DNA of 57,865 nucleotides from Paenirhizobium naphthalenivorans (GTDB lineage Bacteria > Pseudomonadota > Alphaproteobacteria > Rhizobiales > Rhizobiaceae), in the NCBI RefSeq assembly GCF_007992095.1, contig NZ_BJZP01000027.1, positions 1 through 57,865 of the forward strand. Reading direction: 5' to 3'. The notes beneath the pieces are model-generated. The model was given only the letters and a program-made list of their open reading frames with translations. It had not been told where the DNA came from and searched no databases. Positions 33,594 to 42,888 of this stretch are shown here, in pieces (the first letter of the stretch is position 1; each line of letters begins with the position of its first letter). Made by a program: the position numbers and the translations under genes.

Positions 33594-33809
33594 TCATTTC
33601 ATGCCCTCGGGTGCTTTCTCGATATAAAACCTCAAAGCTTCTTCGATAATCGGCGCGCGACCAAGCTCGCCCCGCTGTTCCTTGATCTTGTCGATTTGCG
33701 CGAGAAGATCAGTCGGAACATACGTAGTCAGCGCGATACGACCGGCCGCAAGCTGCCGTGCCCGATGGGCGGCAACATCCTTCCGAATCTTTTCTGTATT
33801 GCGCTTCAT
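33594..33809 (-). CDS. Ribbon-helix-helix (CopG-like) regulator
   Basis: A 71-residue basic protein from the ATG at 33,809 (MKRNTEKIRKDVAAHRARQ). The segment RIALTTYVPTDLLAQIDKIK, then APIIEEALRFYIEKA, fits a ribbon-helix-helix DNA-binding fold (strand, helix, helix). It may control the divergent region or copy number of the nearby rep gene. No good ribosome site is seen before the start; the ORF extends to 33,917 without homology. A terminator follows at once. Confidence 0.65.
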   Translation of the reverse strand: MKRNTEKIRKDVAAHRARQLAAGRIALTTYVPTDLLAQIDKIKEQRGELGRAPIIEEALRFYIEKAPEGMK

Positions 33810-33913
33810 GCTTAGCAGTAAGGAGAGATTTGCCCGATTCTGCAACCCCGAATCTCTAAAGTACGGAAATATCGCGCAAATCGGATGCTCTGATGTGCAA
33901 TCCAGGCAAGGCT

Positions 33914-34015
33914 TCAAGCCCGATCGGAAGTCGATTCAAGCGCCCTATAAAGGGTGGCGCGATGCACGCCCAGGAGCCGGGCGACTTGCGTAACCGGCTT
34001 CTTTTCCTCGTTGGC
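33914..34015 (-). pseudogene. Resolvase C-terminal helix-turn-helix fragment
   Basis: About 33 codons, EEKKPVTQVARLLGVHRATL then YRALES, ending at a stop at 33,914. This is the C-terminal DNA-binding helix-turn-helix of a Tn3-type serine resolvase. The catalytic domain is absent. It is a scar of an older transposon, lying about 70 bp from the left end of the complete transposon at 34,083. Confidence 0.65.
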
Positions 34016-34113
34016 CCCTGAACATCTGTGGACACCCCCGGAAGTGCAAGAGAATTTTTCAGGCAAGTATTTGCGCGTAGTCCGGGTAGGCGCAGGATAC
34101 GTGTAAAAACCGG

Positions 34114-37086
34114 TCACAAGGGAACTTCAAACGGCAGAGGGGCCGGATTGAGTGGTTGAGGGATATCCTCCATGTCGATTGAGTATTTGCCGAAGCGCCG
34201 GATTTTCGCTCGCGCGTAGGGGCTGAGGGCGGCTGCGAGCTCTGGCGTGACAGTCAGACCGTCGGCAGCCATGGAGTTGATGACGTCGGTTAGGTCGGCG
34301 ACGTTGGACAGCATGATGGCATTGGCGACGAGGCTTGCATATTTGACCTGCTTTTCCTGCTCGACGGGATCGCCGCTCTTGATGACGGGGCCTCCAAAGG
34401 TAATCCAGTCGAGGAAATCGTTGAAGGATTCAATCTTGGTCGTTTCAGCGCGAATGGAACGTCGGACTTGTGGGTCGGAGATATAACGCAGCAGAAACAA
34501 CGTTCTTTCGACCCGCCCAAGTTCTCGGAAGGCTTGGTAGAGCCGGTTTTTGCGGTTGTTCGAGCTGAGTTTTCGCAGCAACATAGAGGGCACCACCAGA
34601 CCCGCCTGAATGGAGAGGATCACTTGCATCATGTCCTGCCAGTGCGTTTCGATCAGCCTCCAGTCGATCTCGCGGCCGAAGAGCGCATCGATGTGCTGGT
34701 AGGAGACCGATTTATCGGGACGATAGAAGGTCACGTCTGCCCAGTTACGCATACGCGGCATCAGCTTGATCCCAAGCAGACGCGCCAGCCCGAAGACGGG
34801 TTCACTCTGGCCCTGCGTGTCGGCATGCAGAGTGTCCGGCTGAACGGTCGAACGGTTTTTCAGGAGCCCGTCGAGGATATGGATGGCCTCCCAGACCCCG
34901 CAGGGAATGAAGGTGGTGAACAGCGCGACGTAATTGTCGGCTATATGGTGGTAGGCGATGCCACCGTAGGCGCCGTAACGGATATGCTGAGAGCCCAGCA
35001 GATTGTTCTCGCGCAACGGAATGTGAGTGCCATCTGCGATCGCCGCCTGACCGGCGCCCCACAGTTTCGGCAGCTCGAAACGGTCATAGGCATTGATCAG
35101 GTCGGTCATGGCGGCTTCGAGCTTGCCAACATCGATATGCTGGGCATTGAGCCGACGAAGGGTGTCGGCGCTGGCGATGCCGACAGCATGACGAGCAGTC
35201 TGGACGGGGCCGAGATTGCAGCCATAGCCGAACACCGTGAGGATATAGCGTTGCAGCGCCCTTGCAATTTTCGGGTCGGCTCCCGATGGCGGTCCGAAGT
35301 GGCGGGTGAAGGCAGTCCAGCTGGTGCTGTCCTTCAGAATATCGAGCAGGTGCCGCTCGCTTATACGGGCATGGACTTCGGCTTCGAAGATCATCAGACC
35401 CTCCGGCTGGCCGGATGCCTTCTGTTGCTTGAGGTGCGGCACACCGCTCGCATCGATGCTCAACTCCGTATTTTCCGGAAAGCCGGCATCCACAGCGGCG
35501 GTGGCTGCCATCAGTTGTTCCTTCATCCATGCGGCAAACTCCTCCCCGGAGCGCGGTAGCCCAAGGTCGGCACAATAATCGGCCAGACGTGCCTCACACT
35601 CCGTCCAGGTCAGGAGCTGGGTGCGGTAATCATTGAAGGTTTCGGCCCCCACAACAAAAAGGTCGCCGGCTTGCAGCGCATCGGCCAGATGGATAAACAC
35701 ACAGACTTCGAGGGCACGCCGATCGAGCATGACGCCCGTTTTGCGGCGCTTGATCACAAAAGCTTGCCAGCGTTGCGAGGCGAACGACAGGTCAATATCA
35801 TAGGTCAGTTCGTCGCGACGGGCGCTCCTGTTGGCAATGACGATGCCACACGCTTCCAGCAGGCTGAGGTCTTGCGTCGCCGACCTGATATCCATGAGCT
35901 CGAGCAACCTGAACAGCAGGGCGCGAACCTTGGCATGGATCGGCCACAGGAGCGGCAGGTCATTGTTGTGGTGGAACGCCGAGACGGTCTCGCATTGCTC
36001 CGACAGAAGATCGAGGCCGCCACGCTCCGCCAGGACAGCCCTGATCCGACGGCCAACTTCCATGTTTGTTTCGCTCTGCCGGGTGTTTTCCAGCACCTGC
36101 CCCAATACCGTGATCAGTTTCTCTTCGATCTCCCGGTGCTCGTCTTGCAGGGATTTCAGCTTTTCCTTGGCAGCGTTCTGGGTCTTGCGGACCCGGCGCA
36201 ACAGCATCTCGATCAACTCGTCGCGGCATTGCGCGCGTGCCTGCTGGAGCAGGCAAAGAAGGAGAGTATGGCGCTTGCCCGGCCGGCGGATATCGAGGAG
36301 ATCGCTCACCTCCATGCTGCGGGCCTCGGCGGCGAACTGACGACGCTTGGTATGAGCGATCTCATTGAGGAGAGGATCGGGATCGAGCATGCCGGTCAGC
36401 CATCCAAGCCGTTCCGTCCAGAGCTTGATCGTTTCAGGGCGGGCCGGGCCCGGGGCATGTTTGAGGCGATTGAAGCCGGTCGTCACAGCGCCGGGTGCCA
36501 CAACCAGCAAATCATCCAGCAAGGCAACCTCTTCATCGCCCAGGCGCTCTGCGGTCCGGGTGTAGATCGTCGTATGGACTTTCGTGCGCAGGTGATTGGC
36601 CAGCCGATCGAGTGTGCTGAACGCCGGCAGATCGATCGACGCCTTACCCAGAACCTCGATCGCCAGATTGATCAGGTCGGCCGGATCGCTCATCGTCGAC
36701 GCCGCTTCCGTGAGCGCGCCCGTCAGCAGATCTTCGCCCCTCTCGTCATAGGTCACGACATCGAGAAAGGCACGGACCGCCGTTCGATACCTGTAGAGTG
36801 TCTTTTCGCCGGCGTCTTCAACCACACATATCGGCGGATCGACCAAACCAAGTTGCGCTGCCAAATGGGCAATAGTTTCGCTATGGAGGTCATCAGGCGC
36901 CGGAAAGAAACCGAGATCCTGGCGCGCCTTCAGCAAGGCTGCCAGCGTCAGGCGGCCGGAAGCACCGCGCGCTTTACCGCGGATAAAGACGAGATCGGCC
37001 TCGCTCAGACCGTATCGGCGCTCCAGTTCCTCCCGGGTAAGACGCTCACCAGAGCGAGGGTAGGCAGTGCGGTCAATCGCTGTCAT
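34114..37086 (-). CDS. tnpA: Tn3-family transposase
   Basis: A full-length 990-residue TnpA. It starts RSGERLTREELERRYGLSEA, followed by DLGFFPAPDDL (DUF4158 region). The catalytic half shows LWGAGQAAIADGTHIPLREN, RYGAYGGIAYHHIADNYVAL and TLHADTQGQSEPVFGLARLL, with RELGRVERTLFLLRYISDPQ near the end. The AIADGTH and HADTQGQS blocks carry the first two acidic residues of the DDE triad. No interruption is seen. It belongs to a different Tn3 branch from the transposase at 11,613, which has its own end sequence. Start at 37,086 is 20 nt from the divergent tnpR. Confidence 0.93.
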   Translation of the reverse strand: MTAIDRTAYPRSGERLTREELERRYGLSEADLVFIRGKARGASGRLTLAALLKARQDLGFFPAPDDLHSETIAHLAAQLGLVDPPICVVEDAGEKTLYRYRTAVRAFLDVVTYDERGEDLLTGALTEAASTMSDPADLINLAIEVLGKASIDLPAFSTLDRLANHLRTKVHTTIYTRTAERLGDEEVALLDDLLVVAPGAVTTGFNRLKHAPGPARPETIKLWTERLGWLTGMLDPDPLLNEIAHTKRRQFAAEARSMEVSDLLDIRRPGKRHTLLLCLLQQARAQCRDELIEMLLRRVRKTQNAAKEKLKSLQDEHREIEEKLITVLGQVLENTRQSETNMEVGRRIRAVLAERGGLDLLSEQCETVSAFHHNNDLPLLWPIHAKVRALLFRLLELMDIRSATQDLSLLEACGIVIANRSARRDELTYDIDLSFASQRWQAFVIKRRKTGVMLDRRALEVCVFIHLADALQAGDLFVVGAETFNDYRTQLLTWTECEARLADYCADLGLPRSGEEFAAWMKEQLMAATAAVDAGFPENTELSIDASGVPHLKQQKASGQPEGLMIFEAEVHARISERHLLDILKDSTSWTAFTRHFGPPSGADPKIARALQRYILTVFGYGCNLGPVQTARHAVGIASADTLRRLNAQHIDVGKLEAAMTDLINAYDRFELPKLWGAGQAAIADGTHIPLRENNLLGSQHIRYGAYGGIAYHHIADNYVALFTTFIPCGVWEAIHILDGLLKNRSTVQPDTLHADTQGQSEPVFGLARLLGIKLMPRMRNWADVTFYRPDKSVSYQHIDALFGREIDWRLIETHWQDMMQVILSIQAGLVVPSMLLRKLSSNNRKNRLYQAFRELGRVERTLFLLRYISDPQVRRSIRAETTKIESFNDFLDWITFGGPVIKSGDPVEQEKQVKYASLVANAIMLSNVADLTDVINSMAADGLTVTPELAAALSPYARAKIRRFGKYSIDMEDIPQPLNPAPLPFEVPL

Positions 37087-37106
37087 AAAGGTGTCCGGAA
37101 AAGGGT

Positions 37107-37856
37107 ATGCCGAAGGGGTCGTGGAAAGTGCCTAAATCAAAGGCTTCGGGCCATAGCGTTTCGTCGTCCAAAAAGGAATACATTAAAGGACGCCGCCGCC
37201 CGGCACCCGCGCCACAACAGAACCATGCGGCCCTCTACCTGCGCGTCTCCACGCCCGACCAGAAGCCAGACCTGCAATATGACGGCCTGCGTGCTTACGC
37301 CGAGCGCGCCGGTCTCACCATCGTCGGCGAATATTGCGACATCGCCGTTTCCGGCCGCCGCGAAGGGCGCCCCAAGCTCAACGCTCTGATGACCCGCGCC
37401 CGCAACCGCGAACTCGATTGTGTCCTGGTCTGGAAGTTCGACCGCTTCGCCCGCTCGACCCGCCATCTCCTGACGGCGCTCGAAGAATTCGACCATCTCG
37501 GCGTGCGCTTCATCAGCCTGCAGGACCAGATCGACACCGCAAGTCCCATGGGACGGGCGATGTTCACCATCATCGGCGCCATGGCCGAGCTGGAATCGTC
37601 CCTGATCAGCGAACGGGTCACGGCCGGAATGAAAGCGGCCGCCGCTCGCGGAAAGCATCTCGGCCGGCCAAGGCTCAGCTCCCGTCTGGTCGAGGAAATC
37701 GAGACCCTCGCCACCGCCACCGATCTCAGCATCCGCAAGATCCAGGAGGCAGTCGAGGGCCGGGCCAGCCGAGGTCGCGTCGGAGAGATCGTCAAGCAGG
37801 CCCGATCACGCAATAAAAACGGCAGGCCCGCCCTGGCGATGGAGGATCATCCATGA
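37107..37856 (+). CDS. tnpR: Serine recombinase/resolvase of the 5.2-kb transposon
   Basis: A 249-residue serine recombinase. The catalytic domain begins at AALYLRVSTPDQKPDLQYDG, with the nucleophile at about Ser48, and includes KFDRFARSTRHLLTAL and FTIIGAMAELESSLISERV. A C-terminal DNA-binding part follows (TDLSIRKIQEAVEGRASRGR). About 40 basic residues precede the catalytic domain; only 20 nt separate the tnpA and tnpR starts, so this leader probably overlaps the res/promoter region and translation may start downstream at a non-ATG codon. Its stop overlaps the passenger start by 4 nt. Confidence 0.88.
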   Translation: MPKGSWKVPKSKASGHSVSSSKKEYIKGRRRPAPAPQQNHAALYLRVSTPDQKPDLQYDGLRAYAERAGLTIVGEYCDIAVSGRREGRPKLNALMTRARNRELDCVLVWKFDRFARSTRHLLTALEEFDHLGVRFISLQDQIDTASPMGRAMFTIIGAMAELESSLISERVTAGMKAAAARGKHLGRPRLSSRLVEEIETLATATDLSIRKIQEAVEGRASRGRVGEIVKQARSRNKNGRPALAMEDHP

Positions 37857-39214
37857 ACGCAAACAGCTTCAATCTGAATGCCCTCGTCAAATTCCTCGGC
37901 CGGGACGATTGGGCGCTTCAGTTCGAGGAGGTGATGGGCGACCACTTCTGGCCCGTCATGGACGAATTCGGCCTCGATCACGAAGAGATTTTCGAGCTTC
38001 TCGGCAGCCACTGGGCCATGACCCTTTGGGGATGCGCCTTTGAGGATTTTCTCACCCAGGCCTTCGAACCGGACGGTCGCACCTTCGTCGATATCTATCT
38101 CAAAAGCCGGGGGTTTAAGGAAACTGCCCGCAGTAAGGCCTATCTCAAGGCGATCAGTGCCTCCGTCATCAGCCTTTACGAGGTTAGCGAGATCGTGCCC
38201 GGAAAAAGCTTTCTCGCGCGCGATCTCCTGCGCGGTGTCGACCCCGTGACGGTCAGCGAAGGAACCGCGACCCAAACCCTGCGGCAATGGGAGAAGATTG
38301 CCGCCCGCATCGTCCATGTCGGTGGCACCAACGTCATCACAGGTGGCCTGTTACCCTATTCGCCGGAGGCGACAGAAGCCCTGTTCGAGGGGCTCAAGGA
38401 AATGACCGGCAAGAAGCGACCCCGCAAGACACTGATCCTCGACGACGACACTCTACGCCTGGCAGCGCCTCTCTTCACCCATGCGTGGTTGTTCGACACC
38501 TTGCCCAGGGTGCTTGGCGAGGTTCAGCCGCTCGTCTGCAACAGCGATGGCGACGACATCGTGTTTCACGAGGTGCGTTTCCCCCTCGAAACCGGCATCA
38601 TCGACAAAGACATCGCCGATCGCTTCGCCGGAATGGACGACCTGCGCCAGGAAAATCCACTGTTCTGGAACTGGCTCGGTCGCCCGCCGGCCAAGGGAGA
38701 CGGCCGGCCCAGTCACCCAGATGCGCTTGTCGCCGGCGTCACCATGGAAGACGGTACGCCCGTCCTTGGCAACCTCGAAATCAAAGGCCGCTTTCTCGTC
38801 CTGATGGTCAACTCTGCCGAGCGGGCGCAAAGAGGTGTCGAACTCGTGCAAAATATTCTCGGCAAAATGGTACGTACGCCGCTCACCAGTATCCAGACCA
38901 TCGAACAGGCCAGAGAAGCCTACGCTGGTCGCAGGCCATCCTCCGGCGATATTCCGCTCGATGTCGCAACGCCGCTCGTTCACGCCATGCTCGACAAACA
39001 GTACCGCGCCACACTCGACGAACCCGTCGGCATGCTCGGCGACAAGTCCCCGCGCGCCGCCGCCCGGACCAAGGCCGGTCGCGAAAATGTCGCCGAATGG
39101 CTCAAATATCTCGAAATGCGATCATCGTCCGGGCCTGACCCCCACGACCCCATGGCCACCTACGATTTCTCATGGATATGGAACGAACTCGGCGTCGAGG
39201 ACCTCAGACGATAG
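37853..39214 (+). CDS. Unrecognised 453-aa passenger of the 5.2-kb transposon
   Basis: A soluble 453-residue protein translationally coupled to tnpR (ATGA) and ending 12 nt before the right inverted repeat, so it is an integral transposon gene. The N-terminal half is acidic and helical (FEEVMGDHFWPVMDEFGLDH, then GSHWAMTLWGCAFEDFLTQA). The middle has VMVN-type strands (LGNLEIKGRFLVLMVNSAER). The end, EPVGMLGDKSPRAAARTKAG followed by EWLKYLEMRS and DFSWIWNELGVEDLR, resembles the segment next to the toxin-binding or DUF2384-like end of MbcA/ParS-type and SEC-C-linked proteins. I cannot assign a function. No signal peptide or membrane helix is visible. Confidence 0.8.
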   Translation: MNANSFNLNALVKFLGRDDWALQFEEVMGDHFWPVMDEFGLDHEEIFELLGSHWAMTLWGCAFEDFLTQAFEPDGRTFVDIYLKSRGFKETARSKAYLKAISASVISLYEVSEIVPGKSFLARDLLRGVDPVTVSEGTATQTLRQWEKIAARIVHVGGTNVITGGLLPYSPEATEALFEGLKEMTGKKRPRKTLILDDDTLRLAAPLFTHAWLFDTLPRVLGEVQPLVCNSDGDDIVFHEVRFPLETGIIDKDIADRFAGMDDLRQENPLFWNWLGRPPAKGDGRPSHPDALVAGVTMEDGTPVLGNLEIKGRFLVLMVNSAERAQRGVELVQNILGKMVRTPLTSIQTIEQAREAYAGRRPSSGDIPLDVATPLVHAMLDKQYRATLDEPVGMLGDKSPRAAARTKAGRENVAEWLKYLEMRSSSGPDPHDPMATYDFSWIWNELGVEDLRR

Positions 39215-39470
39215 CCTCCTAAAACGCTTGTGACCGGTTTTTACACGTATCCTGCGCCTACCCGTAGTCGGGTGCTGACATCTGTCCGGCCTCTGATGCG
39301 ACCACAAGATGTCGCGGGCCCGTATGGGAGTTCGCGGATCGGCTCCAAATCATTAAAGCGTGCTCTGAGGCACTTCGTTCAGGCCTGGTTTTCCGATCCC
39401 GTCTCTATCGACCGTGCGCCATACTGTCCTTTACATCCTCCTACACCTTCGACGCCCCTTAAAAGCCGGG

Positions 39471-40250
39471 TTATCTGGCCTCTATGGGAGCTCCGTAGAC
39501 CCCACCTTTCGCCAGCAGCGCCCAGACGATGCGGGCGAGCTTATTGGCAAGGGCGACGATCACCAGCATGCGTGGCTTCCGCGCCAGCATGCGCCCGAGC
39601 CAAGAGCCCTCTGGCACGCCCCGATAAGCGGCTTGCCGGACCACCGAGCTGGCTCCGAGAATAAGCAACCGTCGTAGCGTTCGTTCGCCCATTTTCGATG
39701 TTGCACCGAGCTTCTGCTTTCCGCCAGTTGATCGCTGAAGTGGTGTCAGACCGAGCCAGGCCGCAAAATCACGTCCTTTTCTGAAGGTCGACGCACAGGG
39801 AGCCAAAGCTATCAATGCGGTCGCCGTTATCGGTCCGACACCTGGGATTGTTGCAAGCCGCCGTGCGTTTTCGTCTTCCCGAGCGCGGCGTGCGATCTCA
39901 TGGTCGAGCCGTCTGACGCGATCCTCCAGATCTCGGAGCGTTTCGACCAGCATGGCAAGCGCTGATCGGGCTGCATCCGGCAAAGTGTTTTTGTCATCCG
40001 CCACGCATTCTATGAGTCCGGCAACATGGGCTGGCCCTTGAGCGGTGATGAACCCGTATTCTGCAAGGTGGCCGCGGAGCGCGTTGATAACCTGTGTTCT
40101 CTGGCGCACCAGCAAGTCTCGTGCTCGAAACACAACGCCGCTGGCCTGGGCATCCTGGCTTTTAACCGCTACAAACCGCATCGTCGGGCGTTGCGAGGCC
40201 TCGCAAATTGCTTCCGCATCGGCCACGTCACTTTTCTGTCGCTTGACTAA
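39471..40250 (-). pseudogene. IS110-family transposase, N-terminally truncated
   Basis: About 255 codons of an IS110-type DEDD transposase, beginning VKRQKSDVADAEAICEAS at about 40,250 and ending at 39,471. Typical parts are VFRARDLLVRQRTQVINALR, NARRLATIPGVGPITATALI (the helix-hairpin-helix before the catalytic part) and GRDFAAWLGLTPLQRSTGGK. Roughly the first 100 residues, with most of the acidic catalytic site, are absent, so it is inactive. An in-frame ATG at 40,226 could give a partial product. 39,270-39,470 appears to be its 3' flank and holds no other gene. Confidence 0.85.
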
Positions 40251-40331
40251 TCGTCAGGTGGCCATAATGCGAAGGAACGTGCGCAGATCGGCTGATTGTC
40301 GGCATTTCCGATCACATTCCTCCGCATTATT

Positions 40332-40600
40332 TCAGAGCGTGTCGAGCCAGGCGAGCACACTTGCATCGCGCTTCCAAGATGGCTGGCCGGCGGGTGTGGT
40401 TGGAACGGCGACCTTTTCCAGGGCTTTCCGTTTTGTTTCCAGATTGGCCCTGGCATAGTGGTTGGTCGTGTCGAGGCTCACGTGGCCGAGCCAACTTCGA
40501 ATGACCGTAACGTCGACGCCCGCCGAGATGAGGTGCACGGCGGTGGCGTGCCGGAAGGCGTGTGGCGTTGAATTGCAGGATCGTAAGCGTTTCATCTGGC
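40332..40600 (-). pseudogene. Tyrosine recombinase C-terminal fragment
   Basis: About 85 codons of a phage-integrase-type recombinase, containing TPHAFRHATAVHLISAGVDV, IRSWLGHVSLDTTNHYARAN and a short basic tail. The HxFRH, LGH and tyrosine (NHYA) elements are the second half of the R-H-R-Y active site. Everything upstream, including the first arginine region, is lost through a frame change near 40,575. 40,601-40,840 holds no recognisable gene. Confidence 0.75.
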
Positions 40601-40840
40601 GTGGGTGTGTCGCTCGTTGCGGCTGGCGAATGTCGTTTCTTGCGCGCTGGTTTCAAAAATGCGGGCCTCGGCGATAATCATCGCTCTCCTATACCGCATT
40701 CACCCAACTCCGGCACCTGCCACACAAATCCTCATGCTCCCCTTATTGCAGAAATACCCACGGAGCCCCAACATCATCATGGTGCTCAAAGCCCACGCCA
40801 AATCCTGATGTTCACCAATCGTTCTTCAACTTGGCCAAAA

Positions 40841-41701
40841 TCACAGATTCGAGCCGATAGGGCCTATTGAGAGCTTTTCGAGTCCGACTCTAAGCCCTGT
40901 GCTGGACATCGCGACCCCCATTAGTTGTTCGGCACGTGCGATCATGTCGCGCAGGGGGCGTAACAAGGTCATTCCAGCTTCGTCGGGTGCCATCGCGTTG
41001 CGGAAGAAAACTATGTTAACGGCACCGATCGGTTTCCGCCCTATGCGCACGGGCAAAGCTATGGCACTGAATTTTGCTTCAACCAGCCCTTCCGATACAG
41101 CGTAGCCGCGAAGGTGCACTTTTTCGAGTTCCTGGTTGATCCGTACCGAACGCGCGCGATCGGCAGCGTCAAGATTGCCGACCCTTTGAGCGATTTCAAT
41201 TGTTTTGTTGAGATTCTCAATATTAAGCGAGCTCAGATATGCCATCCCTAGCGCCGAGCGAAAGAGCGATCGGGTCTTGCCTATCAAACGGCGATGGACA
41301 GAAACCGGGCTGTATTTGTGACTGGATGCCTGGATCACCATATGACCTGCATTGAAGCTGGCGAAGTCGCTTGGCCACATTATCTGTTCAGTCAGTTCGC
41401 GAAGTGTCTGCGACATCACCTGGACGGCAATATCCTCGTGACGTACGCCGTCGCCGAGTTCGAGGATACGATTGGCGAGTGACATCGTGCCATCCTCGGC
41501 GCGGCGCTCCAGATAGCCCTTGAGTTCGAGCGTGTGAATCAGCCGGTAAGTAGTGCCGCGGTCAATGCCGGTATAGTTCGCCAGTTGACCGACGTTTGCC
41601 CAGCCAAGTTCAGAAACCGCCTCGAGCAAATCCAAGGCGCGCGAAACGGCACGAATCTCCCGGTAAGGGGACTCAGAGCTACTTTTAGAGGATTTTGGCA
41701 T
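40841..41701 (-). CDS. IclR-family regulator of the aromatic cluster
   Basis: A 286-residue IclR protein. The winged helix-turn-helix is at about residues 14-75 (VSRALDLLEAVSELGWANVG, then YTGIDRGTTYRLIHTLELKG). The effector (GAF-like) domain follows with SLFRSALGMAYLSSLNIENL, GYAVSEGLVEAKFSAIALPV and GAVNIVFFRNAMAPDEAG. It is divergent from the mhpB-led operon, and a perfect TGTTCA-N5-TGAACA repeat lies between them, the expected layout for MhpR-like control. The ATG at 41,701 has an AGG ribosome site. The inducer is presumably a pathway phenol or catechol acid. Confidence 0.9.
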   Translation of the reverse strand: MPKSSKSSSESPYREIRAVSRALDLLEAVSELGWANVGQLANYTGIDRGTTYRLIHTLELKGYLERRAEDGTMSLANRILELGDGVRHEDIAVQVMSQTLRELTEQIMWPSDFASFNAGHMVIQASSHKYSPVSVHRRLIGKTRSLFRSALGMAYLSSLNIENLNKTIEIAQRVGNLDAADRARSVRINQELEKVHLRGYAVSEGLVEAKFSAIALPVRIGRKPIGAVNIVFFRNAMAPDEAGMTLLRPLRDMIARAEQLMGVAMSSTGLRVGLEKLSIGPIGSNL

Positions 41702-41711
41702 GGGCACCTCG

Positions 41712-41728
41712 TGTTCATGTGGTGAACA
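41712..41728. promoter_or_regulatory. IclR operator candidate in the iclR-mhpB gap
   Basis: TGTTCA-TGTGG-TGAACA, a perfect 6-5-6 inverted repeat, begins 11 bp upstream of the iclR start and 145 bp upstream of mhpB. The same architecture recurs at 48,619 and, with one arm mismatch, at 6,103. Position suits autoregulation plus control of the divergent operon. Confidence 0.65.
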
Positions 41729-41872
41729 TCATGGCGATTTTAGTTGAGGGGTGTCAATATTTCCCTCACTGATTTCGTGGTCGAGCGATGGAAGTTCATT
41801 CGATGGCGGGCGCTGGCACCGATCCGTGACGCAAGGTTGAGGCGGATGCCGAAGGACAGGAGGCGAACAGAA

Positions 41873-42805
41873 ATGATCGTGGGAAGTGTTTGCATGTCGC
41901 ACAGTCCAATCATGGACCGCAACCGTGCGGGGCCAGACGCAGAGAAGCGGTTCTGGTCGGCGATCGAGAAGGCGGCCGATTATGTGGCCGAGGCAGACCC
42001 GGATCTGGTAGTGCTGTTCCACCCCGACCATGTGAACGGCTTCTTCTACAAGCTCCTGCCGTCGTTCTGCATAGGGATCGAGGGAGTTTCGGTAGGCGAT
42101 TTCGGCACCGTGGCGGGCAAGCTCGACATTCCCGAGAACCGGGCCATGTCCTGCGCCGAGCACGCGCTGAAGGAAGGCGTGGACGTTGCGGTCTCGTACC
42201 GGATGGATGTGGATCACGGCGGGGCGCAGCCGATCGAATTGCTGTCGGCCAAGATGCCGCTGACGCGGATGATCCCGATCTTCGTGAACTGCGCCTTGGC
42301 ACCGCGGCCGACAATGGCGCGGGTGCGCGCCCTGGGCGCGGCGGTGGGCCGCTGGGCGGCCGCGTGCCCCGAAAGGGTGCTGATCCTGGGCTCGGGCGGG
42401 CTGTCGCACGATCCGCCGATTCCTTCGCTGGCGACGGCGACGCCCGAGGTGCGCCAACGCCTGATCGACGGTGGCCCGCTGCCCCATTCGGCCCGCATGA
42501 CGCGACAGAACAACGTTCTGGGCGAGGGGCCGCGCTACGCCGCCGGGCAGTCGAAGCTGCTGCCACTCGACACCGACTGGGACAAGCGGCTTCTCGACGG
42601 TTTCGCGTCCGGCGACCTGACCGTGCTGGACGGTTCCGACGACGAGACGATCACCAGGACTGGCGGACGCGGCGGGCACGAAGTGCGCTGCTGGGTCGCC
42701 GCGCTGGCGGCTTTGGGCGAAGGCTACCGCTCGGATGTTCTGTTCTACGAGCCAATTCCGGAATGGCTGACGGGCATGGGCATAATGACGGCCACGCCGG
42801 CCTGA
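41873..42805 (+). CDS. mhpB: MhpB-type extradiol dioxygenase (2,3-dihydroxyphenylpropionate 1,2-dioxygenase family)
   Basis: A 310-residue class III (LigB-fold) ring-cleavage enzyme using Fe(II) and O2 on a catechol with an acid side chain. The start MIVGSVCMSHSP carries His10. VSYRMDVDHGGAQPIE places His115, and LILGSGGLSHDPP places His179, the numbers recalled for the catalytic pair in E. coli MhpB. VVLFHPDHVNGFFYKLLPSF is the other family block. Length equals the family norm. The ATG at 41,873 has an AGGAGG ribosome site; the ORF extends upstream without homology. First gene of the operon, divergent from iclR. The true side chain may differ from propionate. Confidence 0.87.
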   Translation: MIVGSVCMSHSPIMDRNRAGPDAEKRFWSAIEKAADYVAEADPDLVVLFHPDHVNGFFYKLLPSFCIGIEGVSVGDFGTVAGKLDIPENRAMSCAEHALKEGVDVAVSYRMDVDHGGAQPIELLSAKMPLTRMIPIFVNCALAPRPTMARVRALGAAVGRWAAACPERVLILGSGGLSHDPPIPSLATATPEVRQRLIDGGPLPHSARMTRQNNVLGEGPRYAAGQSKLLPLDTDWDKRLLDGFASGDLTVLDGSDDETITRTGGRGGHEVRCWVAALAALGEGYRSDVLFYEPIPEWLTGMGIMTATPA

Positions 42806-42888
42806 CGCCATCGGTTTCAACCAGACGGCCAGCACGCGTGGCAAAAGCCATGAGGCGCGATCGCCGACACAAAAAGCAGGAGTACGAA

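Larger units (their letters stand above)
34083..39264. mobile_element. Complete Tn3-family transposon, 5182 bp, with 5-bp target duplication
   Basis: Ends are perfect 38-bp inverted repeats at 34083-34120 and 39227-39264 (outermost CGGGTAGGCGCAGGATACGT). Both are flanked by the same pentamer TAGTC (34078-34082 and 39265-39269), the expected Tn3 target duplication, so insertion is intact and probably recent. Contents are tnpA (minus), divergent tnpR and a passenger gene overlapping tnpR. The tnpA stop lies inside the left repeat. It landed among older transposon scars (resolvase tail on the left, IS110 on the right). Confidence 0.93.
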
